From CAYMUR01 sp964393615 (lineage in GTDB: Bacteria > Planctomycetota > Planctomycetia > Pirellulales > Pirellulaceae), in the NCBI GenBank assembly GCA_964393615.1, contig CAYMUR010000002.1:1-64000 (forward strand): a stretch of DNA of 64,000 bases, given 5' to 3'. The notes under the pieces are model-generated. The model saw nothing but the letters and a program-made list of their open reading frames with translations, did not search any database and was not told the origin of the DNA. The stretch's first letter is position 1. Each line of letters starts with the position of its first letter. Positions 18,289 through 27,009 of the stretch are shown piece by piece. Position numbers and translations under genes: made by a program.

Positions 18289-19029
18289 ATGACAACCGTG
18301 CAGTTACTCGATCTTACCCTGGAAACCATGTCGGCTAATCTGGCCCTGGACGAAGCTTTGTTGGAACAGGCTGAAAACAATGGTGGAAAACCATACGAAG
18401 TGTTGCGGATCTGGGAGCCCACGGAGACCATGGTTGTTTGTGGAAGATCTTCCAAGATTGAGGAGGAAGTGTACCAGCAGACCTGTCAGCGGGACGGCGT
18501 TCCTATTTTGCGACGTTGCAGTGGTGGCGCAAGCATCGTCACTGGTCCAGGATGTTTAATGTATGGGCTCGTTCTCAGTTACCAGAAAAGGCCCGAACTG
18601 AAAATGATCGAACAAGCGCATCATTTTGTACTCAATGCTCTTGTTGCTGCTTTCAATCGCCAAGTCAGCAAAGTGAGTCGCGCTGGTATTAGTGATTTGG
18701 TGATAGGTGATATATTGTTACGTAAATTTTCAGGAAATAGTTTGCGTTGTAGGCGAACCCACATGCTTTACCACGGTACGGTGTTGTACGACTTTCCATT
18801 GGATGAGGTAGGTCGTTATCTTGCGGAACCACCAAGACAACCAGACTACCGCCACCAGCGAGACCATACCAGTTTTGTTTGCAATCTAGTGGTACCACGT
18901 AATGTGATTCATGCTGCCTTGCTGGATGCCTGGAAATTGACCGGTCCGTTGCACTCATGGCCAGAAACGCTCACGGACCAACTGGTTCATGAAAAGTATT
19001 CTCGTGATACCTGGAACCTGGCAAGATAA
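18289..19029 (+). CDS. Lipoate-protein ligase A family protein
   Basis: A 246-residue member of the BPL/LplA/LipB fold. RRCSGGAS (75-82) matches the RRxSGGG substrate loop, Lys146 in LLRKFSGNS matches the catalytic lysine of lipoate ligases, and YHGTVLYDFP (161-170) the following conserved block. It should attach lipoate or octanoate to E2/GcvH proteins in the cytoplasm. It lacks the C-terminal accessory domain of E. coli LplA, as do many bacterial LplA-like proteins, so a lipoyl-transferase (LipM-like) role is also possible. It is convergent with gltX (80 bases between stops). Confidence 0.8.
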   Translation: MTTVQLLDLTLETMSANLALDEALLEQAENNGGKPYEVLRIWEPTETMVVCGRSSKIEEEVYQQTCQRDGVPILRRCSGGASIVTGPGCLMYGLVLSYQKRPELKMIEQAHHFVLNALVAAFNRQVSKVSRAGISDLVIGDILLRKFSGNSLRCRRTHMLYHGTVLYDFPLDEVGRYLAEPPRQPDYRHQRDHTSFVCNLVVPRNVIHAALLDAWKLTGPLHSWPETLTDQLVHEKYSRDTWNLAR

Positions 19030-19108
19030 TCGTAAAAAAAGGACGCGTTGTTTTCGTGCTCGTCACTAGTGCAATAATCATTTGTATTGCTACGCTGTAG
19101 CAAGAGCT

Positions 19109-20671
19109 TTAGGCGATCCGTTCCAAGCATAGATCGATACGAGCCAGACAGCTTACACGGCCCAGGAGGGCCATTGCGTCAAACAGGCCAATGCCGACAG
19201 ATTTTCCAGTGACGGCGACACGGATGGCATGGATCACTTCGCCTATCTTAATATTTTCGGATTCGACAAACACGTGGGTTAACTTGTCCAGTGATAGGGC
19301 ATCAAAGGCAGACACGTTAGAGAGTTGATTTCGAAATTTAATCAATAACTCACTTGCCCGCGGTGCGTTGCGAATACGCTTGTCAAACGCCTTTTCCTCG
19401 TAAACGAGTTGATGGTCAGGGATAAAGAATTCATTTAAATTGACGATGTCACCGGCCATTTTTATCCGGTCTCCAGCTGCTTTTAGAAGTTGATCCAGTT
19501 TGAGAGCGATGTCACACGGCGGTGGATCACTGACTAAGCCTGCCTGCTGCAGGTAAGGCAGGACGATCGCGATTTTCTTTTTGGGAGGTAACTCACGCAT
19601 GTAACGTTCTTGAAACGCCAGTAATTTACCGGAATCAAAACTTGCTGGTGATTTAACAACCCGCTCGAGTGAGAAGTGTTCGAGCATTTGAGAACGTGTA
19701 AAATTTTCCGTGTGGTCGTCAAGTGACCAACCGAGAAGCAATAAATAATTGAGTAAGGCCTCGGGCAGGAAGCCGACTTGCTGATAGAAATTTGTGATCA
19801 CGGGATTGAAAGTGTCTGCAGTAGTTGTTTGCCCGGTCCGATTCGCAATGGATAATCCATACTCATGAAGTTTCTTGAAATCGCGATTTTTTAGATATTT
19901 CTCTAATTTGCGTTTACTAATTTTATTTTTCCCCCCAGGTTCGGCCACGTAGGGGAGGTGAGCAAATTCGGGCAACTCATAATGCAGTGATTGAGCAATG
20001 AAAATTTGCCGGGGAGTATTGGAGAGGTGTTCTTCCGCTCTTATGACGTGTGAAATCTGCATAGCTTGGTCATCAACAACGCTTGCCAAGTGGTACAAGC
20101 AACTTCCGTCGGCCCGCTGAATTACGTGGTCTTGTTCCCGTGCCCAGTCAAACATCACCTCACCGCGAACTTTATCTTGAAACACGCATTTTCCTTCGCG
20201 CGGCATTTTCAATCGTACCACAGCACTTCGCCCGTCACTTTCAAACTGTGCTGCTTCCTTGTCCGTGGTGGCCATCCAGCGACGGCTATAAGAGAACGGA
20301 CGCTTGTCGCGTTCCGCAGCGGTTCGTTCCGATTGAATCTCCTCCGGAGTCGCATAATCCCGATAGGCATAACCATTGTCCAACAACTGGGTGGCTGCCG
20401 CGGTATGGGACTTTGCTCGCTGCGACTGGTAATAAGGTCCATGGGAGCCGCCGACATCGGGACCTTCGTCCCAATTGATTCCCAGCCAGCGGAATCCATT
20501 CAGGATGGGTTGTAATGCTTGTTCGACGTTGCGTTCCCGGTCCGTATCATCAATGCGCAAAATGAACTGTCCACCTTTACCTCTGGCAAATAACCAATTG
20601 AATAAGGCGGTGCGCACACCGCCAATGTGTAGGTAACCTGTCGGACTGGGGGCAAAACGAGTACGGATCAT
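19109..20671 (-). CDS. gltX: Glutamate--tRNA ligase
   Basis: A 520-residue class I aminoacyl-tRNA synthetase that charges tRNA(Glu) (and possibly tRNA(Gln), when followed by the amidotransferase pathway). The HIGH motif lies in APSPTGYLHIGG (7-18), the KMSKS-equivalent is KISKR (250-254), and the catalytic-domain strings LRIDDTDRERN (38-48) and ISHVIRAEEHLSNTPRQ (206-222) are typical. A moderate insertion after KISKR, before the NYLLLLGWS block, is longer than in E. coli. The C-terminal anticodon-binding domain is present to the end. It is transcribed alone. Confidence 0.95.
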   Translation of the reverse strand: MIRTRFAPSPTGYLHIGGVRTALFNWLFARGKGGQFILRIDDTDRERNVEQALQPILNGFRWLGINWDEGPDVGGSHGPYYQSQRAKSHTAAATQLLDNGYAYRDYATPEEIQSERTAAERDKRPFSYSRRWMATTDKEAAQFESDGRSAVVRLKMPREGKCVFQDKVRGEVMFDWAREQDHVIQRADGSCLYHLASVVDDQAMQISHVIRAEEHLSNTPRQIFIAQSLHYELPEFAHLPYVAEPGGKNKISKRKLEKYLKNRDFKKLHEYGLSIANRTGQTTTADTFNPVITNFYQQVGFLPEALLNYLLLLGWSLDDHTENFTRSQMLEHFSLERVVKSPASFDSGKLLAFQERYMRELPPKKKIAIVLPYLQQAGLVSDPPPCDIALKLDQLLKAAGDRIKMAGDIVNLNEFFIPDHQLVYEEKAFDKRIRNAPRASELLIKFRNQLSNVSAFDALSLDKLTHVFVESENIKIGEVIHAIRVAVTGKSVGIGLFDAMALLGRVSCLARIDLCLERIA

Positions 20672-21112
20672 AAATCGAAGATACGGACACCGCCAGATGT
20701 GCGATGCCGGTTAGCAGGAGGATTGTTGATTTGAGTGGCTTGTGTATATAAGGTTGGCAATGCGTTTGAGGAAGTGGCAGATTGTGTTGCGTCGTCGATG
20801 ATTGACATGGGACGACGTAGATTCAGGTGCGCATTTGTTGATGCTTAGTAATTTCAGCGATCGAGCCCTTTCGATTCAATGATTTAAATTACTTGGTCAT
20901 TACCCTGAACTAGACTAACCAGTTATGCTGGATTGGTATGTGCAGTTGTCTATGCAGATCCTAACAGCATGATGAATTCGATGTCACATGAAAAGGTAAC
21001 TGCACGAGCGGAGCAGAATGCCACTAGACTACCGGTTACATGGTACGATGACCATAGGGTTGCTTCCAGGTTTGCTGCGGTTCCGTTTGGCTAGCCGGCA
21101 TGCAGGCTTCAA
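20672..21112. other. Intergenic region upstream of gltX
   Basis: The 441 bases between the gltX start and the stop of the membrane protein gene (both leftward) should contain the gltX promoter. A TATATA-like box is present about 80 bases before the gltX start, but no T-box, other riboswitch or tRNA is recognisable. Otherwise I see nothing. Confidence 0.4.
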
Positions 21113-22279
21113 TCAAGCCGCCCTGTTTTGGCGTCGCGCTTGTTTGCGAAGGCGTCTCCGTTCGGCCTTGGACAATTTGCGTGCGCTATCTTCCTGCGGT
21201 TCTTCGGAGAAATCTATTTGATTTGACTTGGTAGTTTTTGATGTAGTATTTTCCAGGTCTGTTCGGCGCGACGTTGATTTAGACGAGTGGCTTGCCGTTG
21301 CATGGTTTACTTTGTCGCGTGTTTTGACGGACGCTATTTCGTTTGTATGTTGAGTAGATGTTTTGACTGCAGTCGTTTGTTTTTCCAGAAATTCGGATAG
21401 TTTTCCTTGGGCACCCAGAAGCACATGACGAGCAAATGTCCATAACGACATGAGAACCATTAAATGACCGAGGTGTGTGGCTGTTGTCGTCACTACGACT
21501 TGCAACGTTGCAGCGGCAGGATACATGATTGGTAACAAGCCGAGATGTAATATTGCAGCGACTGCATAGAAACCGATTGCCAGCAACATTGCTATGCATG
21601 ACAAAAAACTGTGACGCATGTCAACCAGCAGTGTCATCGCTAGCGGTAACGTGATCACTGCAGCGGTGAGGATCCACCATAAATATCCATCTCCCCAGAG
21701 CAATTTACCTGAAAAGTGGATGGAAGTGCTGATGACCAGTCGTTCGAGGCTTGCTGTACAATTGGCACTAATCATCAGCAACAACATGGCCGACCATAGC
21801 CAGACTCGATACCGTCCGCGGTAATCATCTACCAAGTGCCGTCGTAGACGGTAGATTAACACAGCCGCAAATGCAGCCAATGCAAGTGTGGATGATGAAA
21901 CCCACGATGATAGGTTAGCTGTTGTGGACAAGTCAAATATTGCGAAACAATCTTTAGGAACTCCCAGGAGCTTAGCCCATGTTTGGTGTCGTTGATGGAG
22001 TGTTACCAGCCCAGCGGTCACCATGAGACCGAAAAGCAGCATTAAGGTGAGTGAGAAAATGCGTTGTGGTATCAAATCTGTTAGTCGATACTCAAACTCT
22101 GCGCGGGCCCCATCAGCATACTGAAGCGAAGCATTGGGCTTTGTCGGATTACTTGGCGCATTTGCACTTGGCGCAGCTGCACTTGGCGCAGCTGCACTGT
22201 CGACTAGAACGGAGGGAGAGTCCTCAAACAATACACGCCGACGACGGTCGCCACCATTTCCACTATGCCGAAATTCCAT
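21113..22279 (-). CDS. Hypothetical multi-pass membrane protein
   Basis: A 388-residue protein that I do not recognise. It has a hydrophilic N-terminus with an Ala/Pro/Ser-rich segment made of a threefold repeat (SAAAPSAAAPSANAPS, encoded by 15-bp units), then seven or so hydrophobic helices between about residues 75 and 290, and a basic, Ser/Thr/Lys-rich C-terminal tail ending in KAERRRLRKQARRQNRAA. The basic tail should face the cytoplasm. It has no catalytic motif. The neighbours give no functional hint. Confidence 0.65.
   Translation of the reverse strand: MEFRHSGNGGDRRRRVLFEDSPSVLVDSAAAPSAAAPSANAPSNPTKPNASLQYADGARAEFEYRLTDLIPQRIFSLTLMLLFGLMVTAGLVTLHQRHQTWAKLLGVPKDCFAIFDLSTTANLSSWVSSSTLALAAFAAVLIYRLRRHLVDDYRGRYRVWLWSAMLLLMISANCTASLERLVISTSIHFSGKLLWGDGYLWWILTAAVITLPLAMTLLVDMRHSFLSCIAMLLAIGFYAVAAILHLGLLPIMYPAAATLQVVVTTTATHLGHLMVLMSLWTFARHVLLGAQGKLSEFLEKQTTAVKTSTQHTNEIASVKTRDKVNHATASHSSKSTSRRTDLENTTSKTTKSNQIDFSEEPQEDSARKLSKAERRRLRKQARRQNRAA
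22151..22195. repeat. 15-bp tandem repeat, three copies, in coding sequence
   Basis: ACTTGGCGCATTTGC is followed by two copies of ACTTGGCGCAGCTGC at 22166-22180 and 22181-22195. The units are in frame and encode the Ser-Ala-Pro repeats near the N-terminus of the membrane protein on the minus strand. Confidence 0.95.
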
Positions 22280-22375
22280 TTTCGATTCGTTAAAGTGGGA
22301 GAGAAAAACGCTGTTCCATCAAAATACTTCCATCCTCAGGCCATTCCTGGCTTACGAAGATTGGTTGCCGACGAT

Positions 22376-22405
22376 GTTGCTGTGCACCTAGTTGCTGTAC
22401 ACATA
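22376..22405. repeat. 15-bp tandem duplication, two mismatches
   Basis: GTTGCTGTGCACCTA (22376-22390) is followed directly by GTTGCTGTACACATA (22391-22405), differing at two positions, with a further partial GTTG next. It is intergenic. Confidence 0.85.
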
Positions 22406-22756
22406 GTTGTCCATTGAGTCGCTCGAAGAGGTAAAAGACTGGCCGACGCAAAGCGGCATATTTTGCCAAGCGGTCGTATTATCAAGCTTCAACCCCGTTG
22501 TCGACCGGATTACTGGTTGCTTGGATGGTAATCGATCCCAGCCAATGGATTATGGTACGACACGTTTTCCAGCACTATAGTAGCCATCGGCCTTTTGGCA
22601 CATTCTACGCTGTTATTCTGTTTGGGTTCCCGTCACAGAATCACTAGCAATTTCATGAATAGTAGGGAATAAACGGATTATATTAATTATGTCAACGTTG
22701 TTTCGATAGCACTCCAAAGGGTTTGAGTATGAAGCTTGAAAAGGGAAATGCATGCC

Positions 22757-22785
22757 TGGAACCCGCAGCACACATGGAACCCGCA
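22757..22785. repeat. 11-base direct repeat at 18-base period
   Basis: TGGAACCCGCA occurs at 22757-22767 and 22775-22785, so it looks like a decayed or partial 18-bp tandem duplication. It lies in the sodA upstream region. Confidence 0.8.
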
Positions 22786-22877
22786 ATGGTTCGCAAGCCA
22801 AATGTGTGTGACTCATTCGCAAAACGGCTGGACACGTCCGTGCCACCCAATTGTCAACCTCTTCAAAATCAGCTATG

Positions 22878-22907
22878 TTGACAGCAATACAAAAACTCGT
22901 TTATTTT
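22878..22907 (+). promoter_or_regulatory. Candidate sodA promoter
   Basis: TTGACA at 22878-22883 is a perfect -35 hexamer. TTATTT starts 17 bases and TATTTT 18 bases downstream, which are fair -10 matches. A GAAAAGG ribosome-binding site precedes the sodA ATG at 22952. No binding site for a superoxide regulator was recognised. Confidence 0.45.
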
Positions 22908-22951
22908 GGACACTTTGATTACCAATTGAGTCATTAGGAAAAGGTGAATTC

Positions 22952-23575
22952 ATGGCATACGAACTTCCTCAACTTCCATATGATTATAACGCTCTTGAGC
23001 CACACATTGATGCCCGCACCATGGAGATTCACCATACCAAACATCACCAAGCTTATATTACGAAAGTGAATGATGCACTGGCGGGGTCATCGCTTGCCGA
23101 TATGGATATCATTTCTGTAATTTCCGATCTGAGTTCTGTATCTGCCGCGCAACGAGGGGCTGTTCGCAATAATGGTGGTGGGCATGCAAATCATTCACTT
23201 TTTTGGAGTGTTATGTCTCCTGGTGGTGGCGCGCCGGACGGTGCGCTAGGAGCTGCGATCGATGCGGAACTGGGCGGAATTGACAAATTAAAAGAATCAT
23301 TTTCCAATGCGGCCGCGACTCGTTTTGGAAGTGGTTGGGCTTGGCTTGTGGTACAAAATGGCAAGCTTGGCGTTGGTTCCACGGCCAACCAGGATAATCC
23401 ATTGATGGGTGAGGCAGTGGCTGGTCTTTCGGGTACCCCAATTTTAGGGCTCGACGTTTGGGAACATGCTTACTATTTGAATTACCAGAATCGGCGCCCT
23501 GATTACATTGCGGCGTTCTTTAACGTTGTTAATTGGGAGGAAGTTGCTCGACGTTACGAGGAAGCCAAAGGTTAA
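22952..23575 (+). CDS. sodA: Superoxide dismutase, Mn-type
   Basis: A 207-residue Fe/Mn-family superoxide dismutase that removes superoxide in the cytoplasm. The metal ligands are His27, His81, Asp168 and His172 (in EIHHTKHHQAY, GGHANHSLFW and LDVWEHAYY). The GGHANH glycine and the TANQDNPLM glutamine are the pattern of manganese enzymes rather than iron enzymes, so Mn or cambialistic use is expected. The protein is complete and unremarkable. It is a single-gene unit downstream of a TTGACA promoter. Confidence 0.95.
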   Translation: MAYELPQLPYDYNALEPHIDARTMEIHHTKHHQAYITKVNDALAGSSLADMDIISVISDLSSVSAAQRGAVRNNGGGHANHSLFWSVMSPGGGAPDGALGAAIDAELGGIDKLKESFSNAAATRFGSGWAWLVVQNGKLGVGSTANQDNPLMGEAVAGLSGTPILGLDVWEHAYYLNYQNRRPDYIAAFFNVVNWEEVARRYEEAKG

Positions 23576-23774
23576 CGCCAAATTTTAAGTCATGTGTGAC
23601 ACGGCGAGAACGGGTGTTGTGCCCAACCAACTGACGTCCCGTGTTGAATCACGTAATCGTGTGTCGATCTTTCTATGACGCATGCTTCTAGGCCATGCTG
23701 GCGCTAGCTTTTTCAATGCATGCTTCAAGTTTTGACGTTGACCCGCTCGCGCACCCTACCTATTATTCCTCCAC

Positions 23775-23806
23775 CTGTTTGATTTGCCGGCTGTTTGATT
23801 TACCGG
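23775..23806. repeat. 16-bp tandem duplication, one mismatch
   Basis: CTGTTTGATTTGCCGG (23775-23790) is followed directly by CTGTTTGATTTACCGG (23791-23806), one mismatch. It is intergenic. Confidence 0.9.
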
Positions 23807-23900
23807 TAAAAAGAATTGTTAAAAGTTTATGAGTTTTGCGGATTGTTTAAGGTTTGACAGAAAATCAGGCCGACAGACACGATAGTTATCTCAGCTTCAA

Positions 23901-23925
23901 CTACCGCGCGGAAAAAGCGCGGTAG
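23901..23925. terminator. Strong 9-bp hairpin, possible terminator
   Basis: CTACCGCGC (23901-23909) and GCGCGGTAG (23917-23925) are perfectly complementary, separated by the loop GGAAAAA. No T-run follows on either strand, so it is not a textbook factor-independent terminator. It lies 325 bases after sodA and 160 before the lipoprotein gene and could instead be an mRNA-stabilising or regulatory hairpin. Confidence 0.4.
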
Positions 23926-24085
23926 CTAAATAGTCTGATGGCATGACACGTCGTGGTTGAGATGCAAGCGGTTAGATACGTCAAGCGACTTTGACGATAG
24001 AAATTAATTCGGTGGAAGGCAGTTTCGTCCGTTCGGACATGTGGTCTTTCACCCTTTCCCAAAGCCTTATGAGGAACTACCAGCC

Positions 24086-25297
24086 ATGCGCAGGACAGGA
24101 ACAATCTGGCCAAGGAAAACCCTCACTTTGTTGATCATCTGTGGCACGGCTCTATGGATGACCGGTTGCCGCAGCCCGAGACTTGGCAAGCTTCCTGGAA
24201 TCAAGCGGCTTCCTAGTGCCAAAAATCTACCAGGTATTAAACGTTTAAGTTGGGTCCGAGACCGTGAATCTAAGACGGGTGCTCAGGTGGCCGCTGACAG
24301 CTTGTCTGCCACGCTGCCATCCGCCAGTGTTACGCCGTCTGCTCCAACGACTTCTCCCAGTAGCACGGTTCCACCGACAACGAATTATGCCCAGAATTAT
24401 GCCCAGAATTATGACCAGGGTCATGCCAGGTTGAATCCCAATCATCCTAGTTCGGCAGGTGGTAATCTCGCGTCCAACCCACAGTTTTCTGCTCCCAACG
24501 TTAGCAATATGCAATATCCCAGAACTGCACGTCCTGAGGTGACCTATTCTGGACAAGCAGCAGGCGGATATTACACGGGTGGCTATGACAACCGTTCATC
24601 TGTGGCAACCTACAACAGCGAACCACCCCCGACTCAGCTCTCTGGTGGTTCGGCAACCTACGGCGCACCACAGGCGGGTACACCACATGCCGCACCACAT
24701 GCCGCACCACAGGCAGGTACAGCACAAAATGGATTTTACTCTGCCGGTCCACCGCCGCAGGCTAACCCACAAGCAAATGTTTACACGGCGGATGTACGCT
24801 CGGCTCGTCCCGGTAATACATCGGATGTGTATGGCACCCCGCCCCCACAAAATAATCAGTTCAGTGTTCCGCCCAACAATCAGAATGGGTTACCGGCATC
24901 CAATCCGTATCGTAACCAACCAACGGGCTATGGTGGAAATGACAGCCGTTACACAGTGCCACCTGTCGCGCCACCGGCAGCAAGCAGTTCCTACGCCAAT
25001 CCGGCTCCCTCGACACCTTATGGACCCGGCGTTTCCGCGCCCCCAATCCCTGGTAATGAATCGCTAGCACCGGGTACCGCTGCACCAGCAGCTTACGTAC
25101 CACAAACTGTACCCCATCCGAATCATGCGGTAACACATCCGGGTAGTCCAACGTCACAGCCGTGGAGACCGGGCAGCACGGGAAATTACGTGCCAGCTGG
25201 TCCACCGGCGAACGGGGAGTCTAGCGGTAGCCAGGGACGGAATTCGGTTGGACCTGCCAGCTTTGTAATACCTCCACTACGTGGTCGGTCAAATTAA
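24086..25297 (+). CDS. Pro/Gln/Ala-rich lipoprotein
   Basis: A 403-residue protein of low complexity. It begins with a charged N-terminus, a hydrophobic stretch (LTLLIICGTALW) and the lipobox MTGC near residue 28, so it is an exported lipoprotein. Mature sequence contains an imperfect LPGIKRLPSAKNLPGIKRL repeat, then long Pro/Gln/Ala/Asn-rich segments with short repeats such as NYAQ and APHA. It is a surface or cell-wall-associated candidate with no enzyme motif. The ATG at 24086 with GAGGAA upstream is preferred to the in-frame GTG at 24041. The composition suggests dependence on EF-P for translation of proline stretches. Confidence 0.7.
   Translation: MRRTGTIWPRKTLTLLIICGTALWMTGCRSPRLGKLPGIKRLPSAKNLPGIKRLSWVRDRESKTGAQVAADSLSATLPSASVTPSAPTTSPSSTVPPTTNYAQNYAQNYDQGHARLNPNHPSSAGGNLASNPQFSAPNVSNMQYPRTARPEVTYSGQAAGGYYTGGYDNRSSVATYNSEPPPTQLSGGSATYGAPQAGTPHAAPHAAPQAGTAQNGFYSAGPPPQANPQANVYTADVRSARPGNTSDVYGTPPPQNNQFSVPPNNQNGLPASNPYRNQPTGYGGNDSRYTVPPVAPPAASSSYANPAPSTPYGPGVSAPPIPGNESLAPGTAAPAAYVPQTVPHPNHAVTHPGSPTSQPWRPGSTGNYVPAGPPANGESSGSQGRNSVGPASFVIPPLRGRSN
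24383..24418. repeat. 12-bp tandem repeat in coding sequence
   Basis: AATTATGCCCAG occurs three times (24383-24394, 24395-24406, 24407-24418, the last with one change to GACCAG), encoding NYAQ-type repeats in the lipoprotein. A second 12-bp repeat follows near 24681-24710 (CACCACATGCCG units). Confidence 0.9.
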
Positions 25298-25453
25298 GTC
25301 TGACCAAGTCTAAATGAATGGTGGCGTGATTGTCCACAAGGACAAGCTGGTCGTCGTTGGCAAAGTGATGATGTTATGGGTTCCGCGCACCAAATAACAG
25401 CCATAAGTTGCCGGTCCTGATCGTTTGCACACTTGTGTTCAACGAGCGGCTAT

Positions 25454-25485
25454 CAATCGTCTGCACGGCCAATCGTCTGCACGGC
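25454..25485. repeat. Perfect 16-bp tandem duplication
   Basis: CAATCGTCTGCACGGC is repeated exactly at 25454-25469 and 25470-25485, just outside the stop of the 107-residue hypothetical gene, in its 3' flank. Confidence 0.95.
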
Positions 25486-25492
25486 AGACCAA

Positions 25493-25816
25493 TTACCAAC
25501 CCATGACCATATTGGATTCAATCGCTTTGCGGGAAACGGCCAAGTCCGAACCTGTTTCCTGCATATAAAGTCGAATGGCATGAACTTTGTCACCCGCTGC
25601 TTTGGATAGACAATCTCGGGCTAAAACACAAGGATCTGTCTGACCAGTAATTCCTAATGCTGATTTGGAAATTACCCACGTATCTCGCGGTCGTTTTGTC
25701 AAACGAATGATGTTTTCGTGAACGTAATTTTCATTGACGAGTGCCTGGGCACGTTCTTCATCATCTGCCCATGTAATAATAATGTGCCCATCTGTTTCTA
25801 CTTCAAAAAGTGGCAT
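25493..25816 (-). CDS. Conserved small hypothetical protein
   Basis: A 107-residue protein beginning MPLFEVETDGHIIITWADDEERAQAL and ending KAIESNMVMGW. It has no signal peptide or membrane segment and no motif I recognise. The sequence is well mixed, with a folded-domain look (beta strand, then helix, then a VISKSALG segment), so it is likely a real cytoplasmic protein. It is transcribed leftward, convergent to the lipoprotein gene; the start ATG at 25816 follows a GGAGGGAG-type ribosome-binding site. Confidence 0.6.
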   Translation of the reverse strand: MPLFEVETDGHIIITWADDEERAQALVNENYVHENIIRLTKRPRDTWVISKSALGITGQTDPCVLARDCLSKAAGDKVHAIRLYMQETGSDLAVSRKAIESNMVMGW

Positions 25817-26081
25817 ACAACGCTCCCTCCTGACGAGTGCGAAGTTGGTAGTACTGGGTTATTGCTGGTAGCCGAGATTACCTTCAACACTGATCGTAAA
25901 ACCCTGGGAAACTTTCGTCAATATTGCCAAACAAATCATTGTGACAAATGCCCCATGACCTTGGTGAAATATTGCTGAATTCTCATAAAAATGATATAGA
26001 TAGTATTAGTTTGCGTGGCTTGTTTTTATTCTGTAATGACTATCGACCCTATTGATTTTTCACCAGCCACAAACCAATTTG

Positions 26082-26789
26082 ATGAAGAAGTCCTTATACA
26101 TGATGTTGCTGGTGGTGTTGGTCACGCTGGCATTTTACTTGACCCCCCGGGAGGTAGCAAATTGGTATCATGCTGCGGCGCTGGAAGTATATTTAGTTGG
26201 CGACAGTGAGGCAGCCATCCGTTATATCAACCGGTCTATCGAATGGTCTCCGGACAAATTGGATGGCTATGTAACGCGTTCTGAGATCTACCAACGTTTA
26301 GGACGTCACAAGGAGGCAATTCGAGATCAAGACCGGATCGTGGAAATCTATCGTGCTTCAACGAATCTTCCTCTGGATAATGCTCTCAACAATCGTGCTT
26401 ACTATCGAGCGTTAGGGGAAATTGAATTGGACGAGGGACTGGAAGATGTTCAACAAGCGATTCAAATAGTTGGGGATGAAAGAGCTTCTTTTCTCGATAC
26501 ACGGGGCTATCTTCACTATCTGCTTGGCAATCTTGACTCTGCCGAGATCGATCTTGTTCGGGCGACCGAGTTAGCGGAACAGGATTATGATTTTGCGATC
26601 CGTAAGATTGATCAGATTAGCCACGTGGGATTGCGCGAAAAACAACGCACACAATATGACCATTATCTGGCAGTCATTTATCACCACCTGGGATTGCTTT
26701 ACCAAAAGCAGAATCGTCATGAACAGGCTGATCACTATTTGGGTCGCGGTGATGCATTAGGTTACGATCCGGAGCAGGGTATTTGGTAG
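26082..26789 (+). CDS. Membrane-anchored TPR-repeat protein
   Basis: A 235-residue protein with an N-terminal hydrophobic segment (LYMMLLVVLVTLAFYL) that is either a signal peptide or anchor, followed by TPR motifs, for example in INRSIEWSPDKLDGYVTRSEIYQRLGRHKEAIRDQDR. It should present TPR repeats outside the membrane as a protein-interaction scaffold. I chose the ATG at 26082 because it places the hydrophobic stretch correctly; the frame extends 10 codons to a TTG. No enzymatic motif. It is convergent with the pyruvyl transferase gene. Confidence 0.7.
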   Translation: MKKSLYMMLLVVLVTLAFYLTPREVANWYHAAALEVYLVGDSEAAIRYINRSIEWSPDKLDGYVTRSEIYQRLGRHKEAIRDQDRIVEIYRASTNLPLDNALNNRAYYRALGEIELDEGLEDVQQAIQIVGDERASFLDTRGYLHYLLGNLDSAEIDLVRATELAEQDYDFAIRKIDQISHVGLREKQRTQYDHYLAVIYHHLGLLYQKQNRHEQADHYLGRGDALGYDPEQGIW

Positions 26790-26904
26790 CTTCTGTTGAG
26801 ACATGTTGTAATACTGCGTTTCTGGTGAGACAGTCCCAAGCAGCCTGCCAAAAACAACAACTTGTATGAAACGGTGTTGCGATCATAGCTGAAACAATGT
26901 GGTC

Positions 26905-26932
26905 GAAATTTTTGCATTGCAAAAAATATTTC
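26905..26932. terminator. AT-rich hairpin between convergent genes
   Basis: TTTTTGC (26909-26915) and GCAAAAA (26919-26925) pair with an ATT loop, and GAAAT outside pairs with ATTTC (26928-26932) after a small bulge. It lies between the stop of the TPR gene and the stop of the pyruvyl transferase gene, where a bidirectional terminator would be expected. The stem is AT-rich, so it may be weak. Confidence 0.4.
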
Positions 26933-27009
26933 TAGCAATGGTGAAGAAGTTGGCATGACAAATGGAAGTTGCGAACAAAAATCCAATCCTATAGCTAAAA
27001 CATGTTTTG

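Larger units (their letters stand above)
22280..22951. other. Divergent intergenic region upstream of sodA
   Basis: This 672-base spacer lies between the membrane protein gene and sodA and has no recognisable gene. It holds a 15-bp imperfect tandem duplication (22376-22405), an 11-base element repeated with 18-base period (TGGAACCCGCA at 22757-22767 and 22775-22785), and the candidate sodA promoter near 22878. Confidence 0.5.
23576..24085. other. Intergenic region with hairpin and tandem duplication
   Basis: About 510 bases between sodA and the Pro/Gln-rich lipoprotein gene hold no gene that I can recognise. It contains an imperfect 16-bp tandem duplication (23775-23806), a perfect 9-bp hairpin (23901-23925) and two copies of GCATGCTTC about 40 bases apart near 23680-23730. 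Confidence 0.5.

Noticed and set aside
24245..25205. Several antisense and alternative-frame open frames in the lipoprotein region
   Set aside because: They are shadows of the repetitive Pro/Gln-rich coding sequence.
22151..25485. The tandem duplications read as a CRISPR array
   Set aside because: They have only two or three units, no unique spacers and differ from site to site; there are no cas genes.
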